This document shows, one piece after another, positions 1 through 10,885 of a stretch of 64,000 bases of DNA (position 1 is the first letter of the stretch; every line of letters starts with the position of its first letter). The stretch is from positions 992,001-1,056,000 of the forward strand of contig JALGAS010000001.1 in assembly GCA_023078685.1 (NCBI GenBank), in the 5' to 3' direction. The notes under the pieces are model-generated. The model ran no database searches and was not told the DNA's origin. It saw only the letters and a program-made list of their open reading frames with translations. The position numbers and the translations under genes are program-made. This DNA is from Neopestalotiopsis rosae (lineage: Eukaryota > Ascomycota > Sordariomycetes > Amphisphaeriales > Sporocadaceae).

Positions 1-2998
1 CACGCCGAGCCGAGTACGGCCTTTCGGATGCGTCTGTGTTATCATCGCGGCTTTCCTGTCGCCCCCGCACAGCAGACGATGCGCGCCGTGACTCTCCGTC
101 CGTAGGAGACGACGCTTGTCCAGTAGCCGGCGCGATGGACGTTCTGGGAGACACAGCGTCGCCTTGTGCGCCCAGCCGGGTCCGATGACTGTTGAGGGCA
201 GCAACCCTTCTGCGGCCTAATGGTTCATCAATCGTCATTGAAGCGTCAAGCAAAGCATCGGCAATGGTATATGGTCCCTTGGCCGAGTCTGGTCCAGCCT
301 CGCCATCTTTTGGAGCAAGTGGAGGTACCGTGTCATCAAACATGATTGTTTGTACTTGGAACTTGTCCATGATGTTGCGCAGGAGAAGAATAGGTGCCAG
401 ACCTGTACCGCCCTCTGGTAATATGGGCTCTCGATCCTTCATGCGGCTCAAGCGCCAAATGAACTCCCTGAGCACGACTAGTTTGAATTCATCGTCTTGA
501 GTGAGCCCATAATTGCGCAGTCGAGACAGCCATTGTTCGTCCTCTTCATTCTTTGGAGTCTTACTCAAAGCAAGGGATTGCGGCTCTCTTGAGGCTCTGG
601 CCATACCCATAGTGGTGATTGTAAAATTGGATTGCTTTTGCTTTTGTACAGCCTTCCAGAACAGGCTCTTCTCGGCCTTTTGTGCCCATACAAGCGCTTG
701 ATCGAACACTGTTCGCGATAGCGGCCTTTGCAAAGCTTCGAGGAGGCCCAACTCGGAAAAGTCGGGGATCAGGGCATCTTTCAGGAATGGCCGTACTTGC
801 GGCAAGACAACACATCTGATGGATGCAGGCGAGCTGAATTTTGCAGCGTTGGACAAGAATTCAGCTGCAGACTCGCGGACCCAGAGATTTGGGTGCATCG
901 TGAAACGCCCGACAACGTCAATAAGCTCCCAAGTCTTCGCTTTGGAGAGGAGACCAAGACTTGCGAGTTCTGCCAGTGAATGGATAGCGGCTTGAACAAC
1001 GTGCTCTTCAGGATCTGCCAATGCCTGTACCATGAGTGGCAAATTGAACTCTTCTAGGCTTGTGCTTCCAAGAAAAGTAGCAATACCAACGACAGTATCA
1101 AAGAATGCGCACTTCAACATCCAATCACGGTCGTTGAGATATGTGTTGAGGTGAGTTAGGAGGATATCGTTTGATTCTGCGCTTCCGAAGAACATGCACA
1201 GCTCCGGCACCGAGCTGAGAAAAGCCCGGCGAACAGCTGCATCGGAATCCTCAACCATGGCCTTAGCATGCATTTCGAAGAGCCCCACCAGTTCTCGCTG
1301 GGCATTGTCGAATAGAGCATCGAAGGCAGTCTCAGCATCACTTCCGACCTCGATTTCGGGGTCTGCTGTGGCTATTGACCCTTCAGCCCGTAGTATGGCA
1401 GCCATTTCAAGAAATCTGCTAGCAGTGCTTGCCAGACTTCCCAAGCATGATGCATAGGTTGCTCTAACCAACGACGTTGGCTCTCTGCGCTCTTTCCCCA
1501 TCACCAACTGGCGAGACGCACCAGCCAGGAAAACTTGCATCCGTGGCATGATATACTCGGGGAATACGTGGGCGTTGACAGGAGTGACTGCAGAGACCAT
1601 AGCCAACAGCTGCGTAACAGAGCGCAAGGCGGCGATAGCCACCACATCAACATCGTCATTTAGCAGTGTCATGAGATAGGGAAGGACACGATCTAGCTTT
1701 GCCTCATCCGTAAGTCGTTCTGAAAAGGCCAACAAGACGTCACAGGCACGGACTTTTGAGGCCGATCGTGCTGTGTTTCGCAAAGATGCAGCAACCATTG
1801 TCAGGAAGATCAAGGTGCCATCGTCAGCTGCCGGCTGAGCGGCTACCGATACGAAGTGTTCATTGTTCGGAATGCTGAGCATAACAGGGAAAAGACCCAG
1901 TCCTAGCCGAGGTGTGAAGGGAGTTAGGTCGGACTTGTTGTCCTTGTCGTGGTAACCTAAAAAGTATGAGATTTTATCGAAGTCGTAGAAGATTCGATCT
2001 ATCCTATCGTCGGCTTCGCCTAGGTTCTTTGTAGCCCCAGACACGGGTGCGCGACCCGATGACGTATCGGTCAAGAGCTCCATGTATTGGTGCAAAAATG
2101 TGTAGAAATACTCTGGAAAGACTTTCCCCTTGAATATATCCAGATATTGCTCAGCAGAGTATCGCTTCTCGGGGTCCAAGGCGAGCATGCTGGACAGCAT
2201 TTCTTTTATTCCCTGATCTGGTATGCGACTGAGATGCGATATAACGGGATCAAACTCGCCACGCCGGAACTTAAACAGCTGGCTGAGACTGAAGATGGGG
2301 GTCTCTAGTATCAACTCAGCGATAGCGCAGCCCGCACTGAAGATATCCATAGCCCATGTGATCTTGTCGTTCTCCTTGGCCTCTTCCCCGGGCGCGAGGA
2401 ACCTCTCTGGCGCAATATAACATGTCCGGCGTCCTGAAAGGTCGAAAAAGTACGAATATAAGGCCGGATTATTATCGGGTAGTCTGGTTGGTTTGAAAGA
2501 CCCGGTGAAGTCTGTCAGATATACCCAATTCCAAGAAGTGACCAGAATATTCTCAGTCTTGATATCTCCGTGATATATGTCCCGCGCATGGCAATCTCGA
2601 AGCGCACATAACAGTTGGAAAGCAATCCATCTCTTTTCTATGTCCTCCAGAAACGGTCTGGTAGATAAGCGATCGTACAACGAGCTGTACATGAACTGGC
2701 GAATCAGATAAGCGTTCGTATCCGTCTCGAAAGCGCGCTCAAAGCCCAGCGCGTTGGGCACATCTTCGAGCTTGTCGCGTTCCTTAAGAATCTTGACGCC
2801 GTAGGATTTCAAGGACATGGGCGTGTGTGGTTTGACGGTGACTTTGGCGAGAACGAGCCCATCGTAGCTGCGTGCGCGGATAGATTTCATGAAGCGGGCA
2901 TCTCCGAGGGACCTCTCGTGGACGAGGTCAGAGAGTTCGGGGACATCGATGCCCGCGGAGCCGGCGTACGGCGTGGTGAGGGAGTATGCTTGACCCAT
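1..2998 (-). CDS. VPS15: VPS15-like phosphatidylinositol 3-kinase regulatory subunit (partial)
   Basis: The minus-strand frame stays open from ATG at 2998 to the window edge, giving about 999 residues without an intron. In this family the protein is the scaffold and pseudokinase-like subunit of the class III PI3-kinase (VPS34) complexes, which act at endosomes and autophagosome initiation sites. The N-terminus is MGQAYS, so Gly2 can be myristoylated as known for VPS15. The kinase-like domain (about 25-330) has HGDIKTENIL around residue 145 (HGD in place of HRD), an atypical TDFTGSFKPT in place of DFG, and YIAPERF. SQLFKFRRGEFDP and LDPEKRYSAEQYL are typical of VPS15. A long helical HEAT-repeat-like region follows from about 390 to 800. 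The C-terminal WD40 propeller expected in a protein of about 1500 residues lies outside the window, to the left. Identification is strong; incompleteness is due only to the edge. Confidence 0.92.
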   Translation of the reverse strand, partial: MGQAYSLTTPYAGSAGIDVPELSDLVHERSLGDARFMKSIRARSYDGLVLAKVTVKPHTPMSLKSYGVKILKERDKLEDVPNALGFERAFETDTNAYLIRQFMYSSLYDRLSTRPFLEDIEKRWIAFQLLCALRDCHARDIYHGDIKTENILVTSWNWVYLTDFTGSFKPTRLPDNNPALYSYFFDLSGRRTCYIAPERFLAPGEEAKENDKITWAMDIFSAGCAIAELILETPIFSLSQLFKFRRGEFDPVISHLSRIPDQGIKEMLSSMLALDPEKRYSAEQYLDIFKGKVFPEYFYTFLHQYMELLTDTSSGRAPVSGATKNLGEADDRIDRIFYDFDKISYFLGYHDKDNKSDLTPFTPRLGLGLFPVMLSIPNNEHFVSVAAQPAADDGTLIFLTMVAASLRNTARSASKVRACDVLLAFSERLTDEAKLDRVLPYLMTLLNDDVDVVAIAALRSVTQLLAMVSAVTPVNAHVFPEYIMPRMQVFLAGASRQLVMGKERREPTSLVRATYASCLGSLASTASRFLEMAAILRAEGSIATADPEIEVGSDAETAFDALFDNAQRELVGLFEMHAKAMVEDSDAAVRRAFLSSVPELCMFFGSAESNDILLTHLNTYLNDRDWMLKCAFFDTVVGIATFLGSTSLEEFNLPLMVQALADPEEHVVQAAIHSLAELASLGLLSKAKTWELIDVVGRFTMHPNLWVRESAAEFLSNAAKFSSPASIRCVVLPQVRPFLKDALIPDFSELGLLEALQRPLSRTVFDQALVWAQKAEKSLFWKAVQKQKQSNFTITTMGMARASREPQSLALSKTPKNEEDEQWLSRLRNYGLTQDDEFKLVVLREFIWRLSRMKDREPILPEGGTGLAPILLLRNIMDKFQVQTIMFDDTVPPLAPKDGEAGPDSAKGPYTIADALLDASMTIDEPLGRRRVAALNSHRTRLGAQGDAVSPRTSIAPATGQASSPTDGESRRASSAVRGRQESRDDNTDASERPYSARR

Positions 2999-4244
2999 CG
3001 TATCGTGGCCAGGTGCTGTCGGTCACGGAGTGGAAGCAGCAGCAAGCAAGCTACCGAGGAGGAAGTCGATCACGGTCGCTCGAGATCATCATTAGAGCGA
3101 CGACGAGCTCATGTCTGGGGGTTCGTTATCTGAAAGGATTAGCTGCGCAAGTAGACAGCGATTTCATGGTATCTTTAGAAACAAGACCAGGCTGCGAGGC
3201 TGAGGAGTTGTACAAAATGTAGATCAAGTGTTTACTGTCAATCGGTCCCCTGACGTAAGGTGCCACTGTCTGAGTGCGGCTCACAGCTCTCGGGTGACTG
3301 TGGTGGGGGGAAACGCGCAGTGGGTTGGGGGAGCTGCTGCTGCTGATGGTGGCACGGGATGCTGTTTTAGTGCCGCTTTGCTTTGGGTGCTTTGGGGCTC
3401 CTGCTCAGTGCTAAGTCAGAGCCGGATTTAGCGGGTTAACCCTTCTAGGCCCCCCAGGAGCTTGGGCCTCCCGGGTGACCAGTTCGCATGAATTAATGAA
3501 TTGATGATCACGGGGACATCCATCATTGACGGAGTCCAGGACGATGTTACAGACTGACGATCATTCACAATGACAGTTCATGCAAGCGATCCTCGTCGTT
3601 CTCCACGAAGATGTTAATGTACAGCGGATCATTGCTTTTCGTCCGAAGACATGAGATGAACTGTGCGTTTGCAGCGCAGCGCATGGTTGCGTCTTTGAGA
3701 TCAGATCCCAGATTGATGGATAGCTATAGTCAGTCTTTGGTTGAGTCAAAATGACGCCCAGACAAGGCTTTGAAGCCATATCTCAAGGTAATCAAGGGAC
3801 ATCTCAGAATATATTATTCGACATCCTCTGGTGGCCCCTATGACTCGCGCCATCATGACCGAAGCAGTAAACTTCTCCTGCTGTTTCGTGGTTGATTTAA
3901 CCGCGTGCGGCTATTCTGTCAGTATGGTGGCGTGTGCCGTCTTTACTCACAAAAAGCTCCTCTGGTAGCCTTCGGGTCGTGATGCTGATACACGGGTATG
4001 TCGCCGGATATATTGTGTATAAGCGGCGCAACGTCCTATAAGACCTTGACCATCGACGCGGCCCAAGTCGCCTTTCCATCGTTTGTTGCACTCTATACTT
4101 TCTTTAATGTTTAAGATGCCCCATTGAGACAATACATGTAGACTCTTGGTCTTTTTCCCTCGTTTTTCAACTTCATTCTTTTTTCCTATCATCCTACCTA
4201 ATACACTCATTTGCGGTGCAGCGCGCTGCCAGTACGATACGAAT
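2999..4244. other. Intergenic region between VPS15 and the Apple-like protein gene
   Basis: This stretch holds the presumed upstream regions of the leftward VPS15 gene and the rightward Apple-like gene. Only short open frames without recognisable protein features occur. A first coding exon or 5' UTR of the 4245 gene could lie between about 3840 and 4240, because that gene lacks an obvious signal peptide from its visible ATG. Confidence 0.5.
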
Positions 4245-5689
4245 ATGCTACTCGAAGACATTTTGCCCCGACAAGTGGGTGCAGGCAACAGTCATTTTCC
4301 ATGTCCCAACGGTAATGGCACTCAGATTGGTGATGTGCAAAAATTCAACGTGCTATGCGGGCTCGATATTGGTGGCGTCGAGATCGATCGCATGCAGGTT
4401 GATTCCTTAAACACGTGTGTCAGTATATGGTATGTTCTCTGCTCTTTTGTGGCAAGTTGCTTCGAAAGGGGTATTAACATAATATCTACAGCACGTCCTA
4501 CCAGGGTACGAGATGTGATGGCGTCACGTTCAGACTCGACAACGTCTGTATATTCAAGACTGCCTTTGCGGGCACGCAATTCCAGAAGACTACAACTGCC
4601 GACTCCGCAACAGGCATCTTGCCCAATCCGCCCCCTTCCTCACGTTGTGACTCCTTGGGCACAGGTGCGATTCAGCTCGTAACATCGAAGAACTTCAACT
4701 TGCAATGTGGTCAAGTTTTCGCTGGCAACGATATTGAGCAGCAGTTCCAGCCCACGTTCGATGCTTGCCTGAACGCATGTGCGGCAATGTCGGCATGTGG
4801 TGGTGTCAGTTACGATACATTGCAATCTCAAGGCTTCAAAAACTGTTTCCTCAAGACCAGCGTGACTACCGGTGGTCTGCTGGCAAAAGTGGGAGTTGAT
4901 TCGGCCTTCATGGCTGTTGACAACAGTGCACCTGTGGCCGTTCCTCAAACTAGTTCTTCAGTACTGCAAGCGACACCATCTATTGCGCAACTCTCTCCAG
5001 CCAATACTCTCGATAATGCATCTCTGAATCGTCCACCGTCACAAGTATCTGGAGCTTTGGGCAGCAGTGCAACAGTCGTGCCGCTTTCAGAAATCACATC
5101 AAGTTCTGTTCCTTCCCTTGGACTCGCTACTTCCCCGGCAGCTTCTTCAATGATGTCCACTTCTTCCAACGCCTGGATCGCCGCTCCAGTCATTGGCAGT
5201 CTTGCTGCTGTGGCTCTGCTCATAGGCTTCTATGTTTTGTGGGTTCGAAAGCGCCGACAAAATCATGGCCTACCCATCAGCTTCATTGACAGATTCCGGG
5301 GAGGTGGTATACGCCGTGCTCCAAGTTTCACCGGAGGCGCCAAATTTGACGATGAGGCGGCAGTGCGCTCGATGAGCGTGTCGTCATCGAACTCCCACAA
5401 TGACATTTTAGTCAGCAGGGTTGTGAGTCGTGACATGGACTCTCCGAGCAGAAGCCCACCTGGGACAAGAGATCTTGAGCCGCGCTTCCTTGCCCCTTTG
5501 GACTTGCTGCCGTTGGAAGATGTTGTGGTTGACAGGAGCAACTCGGCGTTGAGAAACAGCCAGAATGGGCTCAAGTTGAATGGTGTCAGTATTCGCAGTA
5601 CTGACAAGGAGCCTGTATCAATTGCTTCCAAAGAGCCTGACAGTACAAAGCCGTCGGACGGCGAAACAAGTGATCCTCCATCCCATTAA
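4245..5689 (+). CDS. Apple/PAN-like single-pass membrane protein
   Basis: I read two exons, 4245-4429 and 4492-5689, with a 62 bp intron (gtatgt..acag, branch-like TTAAC near 4475). Together they encode 460 residues. The ectodomain has two Cys-rich modules with the pattern NFxLxCG...C...C, resembling fungal Apple/PAN repeats (FNVLCGLDIGG and FNLQCGQVFAGND are the two equivalent cores). A Ser/Thr/Pro-rich stalk follows, then a membrane segment (WIAAPVIGSLAAVALLIGF) ending in WVRKRRQ, and a polar cytoplasmic tail of about 150 residues. PAN/Apple modules usually bind protein or carbohydrate, so a cell-surface sensor or adhesion role is an inference. The first exon is uncertain: the frame is open upstream to 4128 without an ATG, and the expected signal peptide is not seen. 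An upstream exon is therefore likely. Confidence 0.72.
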
Positions 5690-6157
5690 TTGCAGCGAGC
5701 CTATATTTTGGAGTCCGGTCAGCGAGCGAAGATAAAGGTTGTGAGACTAGTTGGATTTACCGGCAAAAACTACAAGATTTAGAGGTCTTGAGGCAGAACG
5801 ACTGGAGTTCAAGAACTATAGCTACCTAATAAGGATTCCAATCATCGCTACCAACCTTGGTCAGAAGAAACGTGAATAGCTCTAAGAAGTGATTTTTCTT
5901 CTCCTCCTCGGATAAAATTTGTAAACGTAATTCAATCACATAACAATGCTATAGCCAATCATTCAAAGACAACTACTGTCACATACAACCTTATCTAGCG
6001 TTCTCAATAAAGTTAGCCTATGCCATGCCTAGACTGTAAGCCAGGTTCAATCGGAACTGCTCAATCTCTATAGCATCTCACTGAACATGACGGCCCCACG
6101 GACAACTACGCCAACCGCTTCAGAATTCGTCCTCGCATACAGGTTCCTAAAAATTCA
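5690..6157. other. Intergenic; promoter region of the 6158 regulator
   Basis: AT-rich stretch of 468 bp between two same-strand genes. It must hold the 3' end of the Apple-like gene and the promoter of the regulator at 6158. An ATG at 6087 opens a frame that overlaps the regulator start out of frame and ends at 6317. I see no other feature. Confidence 0.45.
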
Positions 6158-7672
6158 ATGTCATCACGATCATCTATCACGCCCGACTCCAATTGCGACG
6201 GTGCCAACGGCCAAGAGACTCGCAGGAAGAACAAAGGCTGTTCAACATGTCATCGTCGGCGGATTCGTTGCGACCAGGCTCTGCCTAGCTGTGTCAAATG
6301 TCAGAGAAAAGGATTAACATGCCCAGGATACGAACGTCGCCTTCGGTGGGCCGGTGCTATTGCAGTCCGTGGTCGGTTCCGGGGGATAGCAGAGCCTGAC
6401 CAGTTGCACAGGGCGGCATCTCACGAGCATGTCGTCATTGGTCTGCCTCGCGCTGCTCGACGGAAGAATGTGTCCTCAGAGCAGGTGTCTATGTGGAGCG
6501 ACATGGCTGTCGAGATCGAGCGACTACTGCCTGGTGCACTCACGACTGCCGACATATGTGAAATGGTCCAGTATTACGACGATCAGATCGCTGGAAATAT
6601 GGTATGGATTGATTCGCCAAGCAATCCATACAGGCGACTGGTCATCCCACGTGCTCAATCCCAACCAATTCTACTACTTTCTATACTCGCTATAGCATCG
6701 GAGCACGATACCATGTCACGAAAGGCCGCCTCCTCAATACTTCCGAAAAAGGCTTACGAGATAGTGATATCTCACATCACCCGTAAGCTCGAGCATACCG
6801 TCAACATGATGAGCAGCAGTGGTGCCGCAGTATCGTTGGACCTAAGCACCGTGGAATGGGTGTTAGCATCGATCTTGGTTTTGTCGAACTACGAGTGCAT
6901 TGGTAGTCAGTCGATGCTGTGGTGCTCACATCGCCTTGGCGCACGAACCCTCATCCATGCTGTCGCCATCTCCAAGTCTGAAACAAGCGAGCTCTATCAT
7001 TTTCTACGGGCTCAATTTTCTGCATATGATGTATTGGCTTCAACCACGACTCGCCTTCACGTGGACAGCGAAGACATTATTCTACCAGACGCGAACGAAC
7101 CAGAGGCCCTGTTGTCAGAGTATATGAGGCTGATTCACGAAGTAACAACTTATACTTGGCAAGGCGAGATGAGCAGTCCGGGCATCCCACCTGCAAGTGT
7201 TCTTCGCACTAGGTTCGAAAATGCCCGCGGCCTGACCATGATGAACGCCGTAGCTTCGACTGCACTTGCAAATGAGAACATTCGGTTCCACTTCATTTGC
7301 TTGGTCGACATTTATCATACAGCAGCGCTGCTCTTTGCCTATCGTACTGCCTATGGCATGAAGTCAGAGGATCCGGCCGTTCAGGTCTTGTCAAGAGAGC
7401 TCATGGAAAAATTGGATTACTTCATGACCAATATTCCTCTCATTCAAAATTTGCCTTGGCCAGTTTTCACTGCTGGAACAGAAAGTCACGGCAGCGAGGA
7501 AAGACAAGTTCTCGTCTCTAAATGGTACCGAGCCATCATTGAGAGGACCGGTTTCAACAACTACAAAGAGGTGGAACTCTTCCTCGTCGAGTACTGGGCG
7601 GGGAATCAAACGGACTGGCGCAAAGTGGCAGAGCTGTGGGAAAGTCAAGGCAGGCCTCTATTGGCGGTGTAG
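6158..7672 (+). CDS. Zn2Cys6 fungal transcription factor
   Basis: A single exon encodes 504 residues. The N-terminal DNA-binding domain reads GCSTCHRRRIRCDQALPSC followed by VKCQRKGLTCPGY, giving the six cysteines of a Zn(II)2Cys6 binuclear cluster with a basic RRR region (about residues 27-59). The remainder is mostly helical and matches the general style of the Fungal_trans_2 type effector region. It is therefore a nuclear sequence-specific regulator. It lies 254 bp upstream of the co-oriented reductase gene and close to an aminotransferase and a transporter, so local pathway control is a reasonable inference. An upstream ATG at 6087 opens an overlapping out-of-frame frame of 76 codons, which could dampen translation if the transcript starts before it. 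The ATG at 6158 is chosen because the finger follows at a normal distance. Confidence 0.9.
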   Translation: MSSRSSITPDSNCDGANGQETRRKNKGCSTCHRRRIRCDQALPSCVKCQRKGLTCPGYERRLRWAGAIAVRGRFRGIAEPDQLHRAASHEHVVIGLPRAARRKNVSSEQVSMWSDMAVEIERLLPGALTTADICEMVQYYDDQIAGNMVWIDSPSNPYRRLVIPRAQSQPILLLSILAIASEHDTMSRKAASSILPKKAYEIVISHITRKLEHTVNMMSSSGAAVSLDLSTVEWVLASILVLSNYECIGSQSMLWCSHRLGARTLIHAVAISKSETSELYHFLRAQFSAYDVLASTTTRLHVDSEDIILPDANEPEALLSEYMRLIHEVTTYTWQGEMSSPGIPPASVLRTRFENARGLTMMNAVASTALANENIRFHFICLVDIYHTAALLFAYRTAYGMKSEDPAVQVLSRELMEKLDYFMTNIPLIQNLPWPVFTAGTESHGSEERQVLVSKWYRAIIERTGFNNYKEVELFLVEYWAGNQTDWRKVAELWESQGRPLLAV

Positions 7673-7926
7673 TCTCTATACGTAGCAGATATGGAAGCAG
7701 ATCCGGTGCATTATTGCCATTGGTGAGATTAGCAGGGCATGGATGCAGTCAATGTGGGTCAGCAGTATGTTAACACTATTCCAAGAATGGTAGCTAATAT
7801 GAGAAAATGAAGGCTCGTCATCTCCAGTCGTTGTGTGCTGGTTCAAGTTGATAGCATGGTCACTTCACTTCCATTCCACTTAATGATCTTGACTGTGGAG
7901 TTCTTCTTTTCCTTTCATTTTTGTGC

Positions 7927-9039
7927 ATGATGGAGTTCCCCAAAGCCAATGTTATCCTCATAGGAGGTGGCGCTCTAGGCGCCATGGCCGCCTTAAACAT
8001 GGAAACTGGCTCACGAGCAGTCGTTACTGCAGTCTTGCGATCCAATTTCGCAGTTGTCAACGAACATGGTTACAGGTTCAAAACATGCGATCATGGTGAT
8101 ATTCCCAGTTGGAAACCAACCACAGGTGAGTTGTATCACCAAACATACTTTGAGACTGATACTGATACTATGCGAGACTAGTCCTTTCTAGCATACCACA
8201 GCTTACACCCGGCAACACGCCCTACGATTTTGTTGTCATCACGACGAAGAACATCATGGATTGTTTGTATAACATCATTTCAGAGATTAGCGGGTGCATC
8301 AGCCCAGGCTTTACCGTCATCGTACTCATCCAAAATGGACTCAACATTGAACGACCGTATTTTGAGAAATTTCCAAACAATACCGTGCTGTCAGGCATCA
8401 GTATGATTGGTGCACAGGAGGTTCGACCCGGAGTGATTCAGCAGACAAGCCCGGACAAATTGAGCATCGGGGCTTTTCACAATCCTCAGCTCGACTCCCA
8501 ATCCGAGGTGGAAGCCGCCAAGCGATTCGTGGCTATATATGCGGCGTCAGGTCGAGCATCATGTACCTACACAGCCGATGCCAACTGGCACAGATGGAGG
8601 AAGCTTGTTTACAATGCCTCCTTCAATCCTGTTGCTGCTATCACGGGACTGGATACTGGTGCCCTGAGACTTAGTAGTCCTGATGCCCGTATCTTAATCT
8701 CGAACGCAATGGCAGAAATCGACGCTGCGGCTAAGGCCTCTGGTTTCGAGCTGCCAGCGAATATAGCTGAGACCATGATCGAGAGCGATCCTATCGAAGA
8801 TTATTTTGTTCCGAGCATGCTGCAAGATGTTCGAAAGGTAAGTCATACCCCCTTTATTGGTCTATTGTCTTGATTCCTTGTTCTCACAAGTGATTCTCGA
8901 GCAGTTCCGACTTATTGAGTTCGAATCTATCCTTGGTGAGCCATTACGTGAAGGCCAGCGCCGTGGTGTTGACATGCCAGTGGTGGCTACTCTGTACACG
9001 CTTTGTGCAGCGATTCAGTGGCGAATGAAACAGACCTAG
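7927..9039 (+). CDS. Ketopantoate reductase-family (ApbA/PanE) 2-oxoacid reductase
   Basis: Three exons, 7927-8125, 8182-8837 and 8905-9039, join in frame to 329 residues. The introns are 56 and 67 bp (gtgagt..tag and gtaagt..cag). The N-terminus has the NADPH-binding strand and loop VILIGGGALGAM. The C-terminal half has WRKLVYNASFNPVAAITG, the conserved Lys and Asn stretch of the ApbA_C domain, and EFESILGEPLREGQRRGV, matching the second catalytic/substrate region of the family. Members reduce 2-oxo acids to 2-hydroxy acids with NADPH: ketopantoate in pantothenate synthesis, or 2-ketoisovalerate in fungal depsipeptide pathways. Several divergent paralogues are usual in filamentous fungi. Proximity to an aminotransferase and a monocarboxylate-type transporter suggests a specialised rather than pantothenate role; that is inference. 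A second ATG at 7930 is equally possible as start. Confidence 0.88.
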
Positions 9040-9313
9040 AGTAAGGCGCATTGACAAAACTTTCACATGTGTCTGAATGCGAAGGTTTTAATGTAGTTGA
9101 ACTGTAGTCATTTATTATAAAATTCACTGTTGGGACCTCATTCAACAAGGTGTACACACTGGAAAAGCTGCCTTTTTAGATATTCGAGCCCCCCTCCCCT
9201 CATCACTGGCAAACTCCGAACCAACTTGAAAGACAGGGACCAAGAATCGCATGAAACTATTACTCACAAACCTTTTGGGCAGCTCAGATAGCAGCCATAT
9301 GTTATCATTTCAC

Positions 9314-10885
9314 TCAGCCCTCCAACTGAAATTCTGTAGAAATTGCCGTTGCAAATCTTTGGGCGGCTTCCTCCATCTGTTGGAACGAAGCAGTCGCAAA
9401 CGTCGCACGAAAGAACATTTCCTGCTCCTGATCGTCAACGCAAAAGGTGCTGCCCTTGCAGCACATTACTCCTTGCTTCAATGCTGCTTCATAGACGGCA
9501 TCTTCAATCGCCAACAGATTTTCGTGGCTTGGTGAGCCAGCTGATGCATCTGCGATTGACGGGTGCTGCTCCCAGGCTACCCTGATCCATAAAAACATGC
9601 CACCGTCGGGGACGTGCCATGAGCAGATGTGACTGGGTAGATATGTCGAGCAGGCAGCGAGGAGACAGTCTCTCCGTTTCAAGTACTCGTTGCGCAGGTA
9701 TTCGAGCCACGTCATGAACCCCTCGTGTCCCCAGGCGTCGTCCAGCAGCGTCTGCATGGCGAGCTGGGACAGGCCACTAGGTGACACGGTGCTCAGGTCG
9801 TTGTAGAAGACAATTCGTGAGATGATATCCGAGTTGCCAGTCATCCAGGAGCAGCGCAAGCCAGGTGCCAACATCTTTGATGTCGAGTCGAGCCGTAGTA
9901 CTCGGCCCGACACGTCGAGTGATAAGTACGACGGTAGCAAGTCCCACATCGGCTCGGTGACTGCGGTGGATGGGTATTCCGAGTCATCTGCAGGGCGTGC
10001 AGGTGCAGGATGCTGTTTTTCAAACTGTAAGAAATAATACGGATCATCCTCAACGATGTATAGATCGTGTTTCTCAGCGACAGCGTAGATGTCTTTGCGG
10101 CGCTTGAGAGACTGTGTGATGCCGCATGGATTATGACCAGTAGGAATTAGGTAGAGCAGAAACGGTTTTCGAGCACCACGTTCTGCGGGACTCCACTCGG
10201 ACAGGATAGCGTCGAGGTGTACTGGTGACAGGCCATCATCGTCCATGTCGATTCCCGCCATGCGTATCCCCAGAGGCCGCGCAGCTTCAATCGCCCCCAC
10301 ATACGAGAACTTTTCCATCAGAATGTAATCGCCGCGTTGGCAAAACATGCGGAAAGCCGCATCCAGCGCGCCAGTACTTCCCACGGTTAGAGAGCAGCTC
10401 CAGTTCGAATATGGTGGGTCGTGTACAACTTCGACATGCTCTGTCACAAAGCGTACGAGTTGCTCGGATCCTGCGGCGTAGCCATAATTCAGCGATACGG
10501 CAAGATTGGAGGATCCAGAGCCGGAAAACCCATTTTTTCCAATCGTGTGAACCGTTGACTTTTGCAGAGGATTTCCAGACGCATCTGGCACTTTTGGAAG
10601 TTCCAAGCTGAAATTCAGAAACGGAAAGTATTCTGGTGAAGGTCTTCCCGTACTGAGGCTGATGATGCCTTCATTCAAATGGGCACCCCCTGCTCTAAGG
10701 GTCAGAGCCGCCCGTAGTTTCCCTTCCTGGTTCAAGAAATGATCCACGTTCTTGGATTTAGGCTTCTCGAGGCTCTGCAGGCTCTTGAACATGTCCGAGC
10801 TCACAACCGGCGCGATTGCCCCGGACATTGGCCGGGAGTCCTCCCGTTGAGCTTTGACTCTGGCAAATGAATACTTCCAAGGCAT
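9314..10885 (-). CDS. Aro8-like PLP-dependent aminotransferase (class I/II)
   Basis: One uninterrupted exon encodes 523 residues. Fold-type I aminotransferase motifs appear in order: YGYAAGSEQL, LTVGSTGALDAAFRMF, LIPTGHNPCG, IVEDDPYYFLQF, and the PLP-lysine segment RLDSTSKMLAPGLRCSW, with Lys near residue 338. The segment order and the SKxLAPGLR box match the fungal aromatic aminotransferase / 2-aminoadipate aminotransferase group (Aro8/Aro9). Such enzymes interconvert aromatic or related amino acids with their 2-oxo acids. The N-terminus, MPWKYSFARVKAQREDSRP, resembles that of fungal relatives, which supports the ATG at 10885. The gene is convergent with the 2-oxoacid reductase (stops 274 bp apart) and divergent from the MFS transporter. 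The exact amino-acid substrate cannot be read from sequence. Confidence 0.92.
   Translation of the reverse strand: MPWKYSFARVKAQREDSRPMSGAIAPVVSSDMFKSLQSLEKPKSKNVDHFLNQEGKLRAALTLRAGGAHLNEGIISLSTGRPSPEYFPFLNFSLELPKVPDASGNPLQKSTVHTIGKNGFSGSGSSNLAVSLNYGYAAGSEQLVRFVTEHVEVVHDPPYSNWSCSLTVGSTGALDAAFRMFCQRGDYILMEKFSYVGAIEAARPLGIRMAGIDMDDDGLSPVHLDAILSEWSPAERGARKPFLLYLIPTGHNPCGITQSLKRRKDIYAVAEKHDLYIVEDDPYYFLQFEKQHPAPARPADDSEYPSTAVTEPMWDLLPSYLSLDVSGRVLRLDSTSKMLAPGLRCSWMTGNSDIISRIVFYNDLSTVSPSGLSQLAMQTLLDDAWGHEGFMTWLEYLRNEYLKRRDCLLAACSTYLPSHICSWHVPDGGMFLWIRVAWEQHPSIADASAGSPSHENLLAIEDAVYEAALKQGVMCCKGSTFCVDDQEQEMFFRATFATASFQQMEEAAQRFATAISTEFQLEG

Noticed and set aside
4146..4244. N-terminal extension of the Apple-like protein from a TTG
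   Set aside because: No ATG is present in this frame. The hydrophobic stretch is encoded by a T-rich leader and is more likely UTR or intron.
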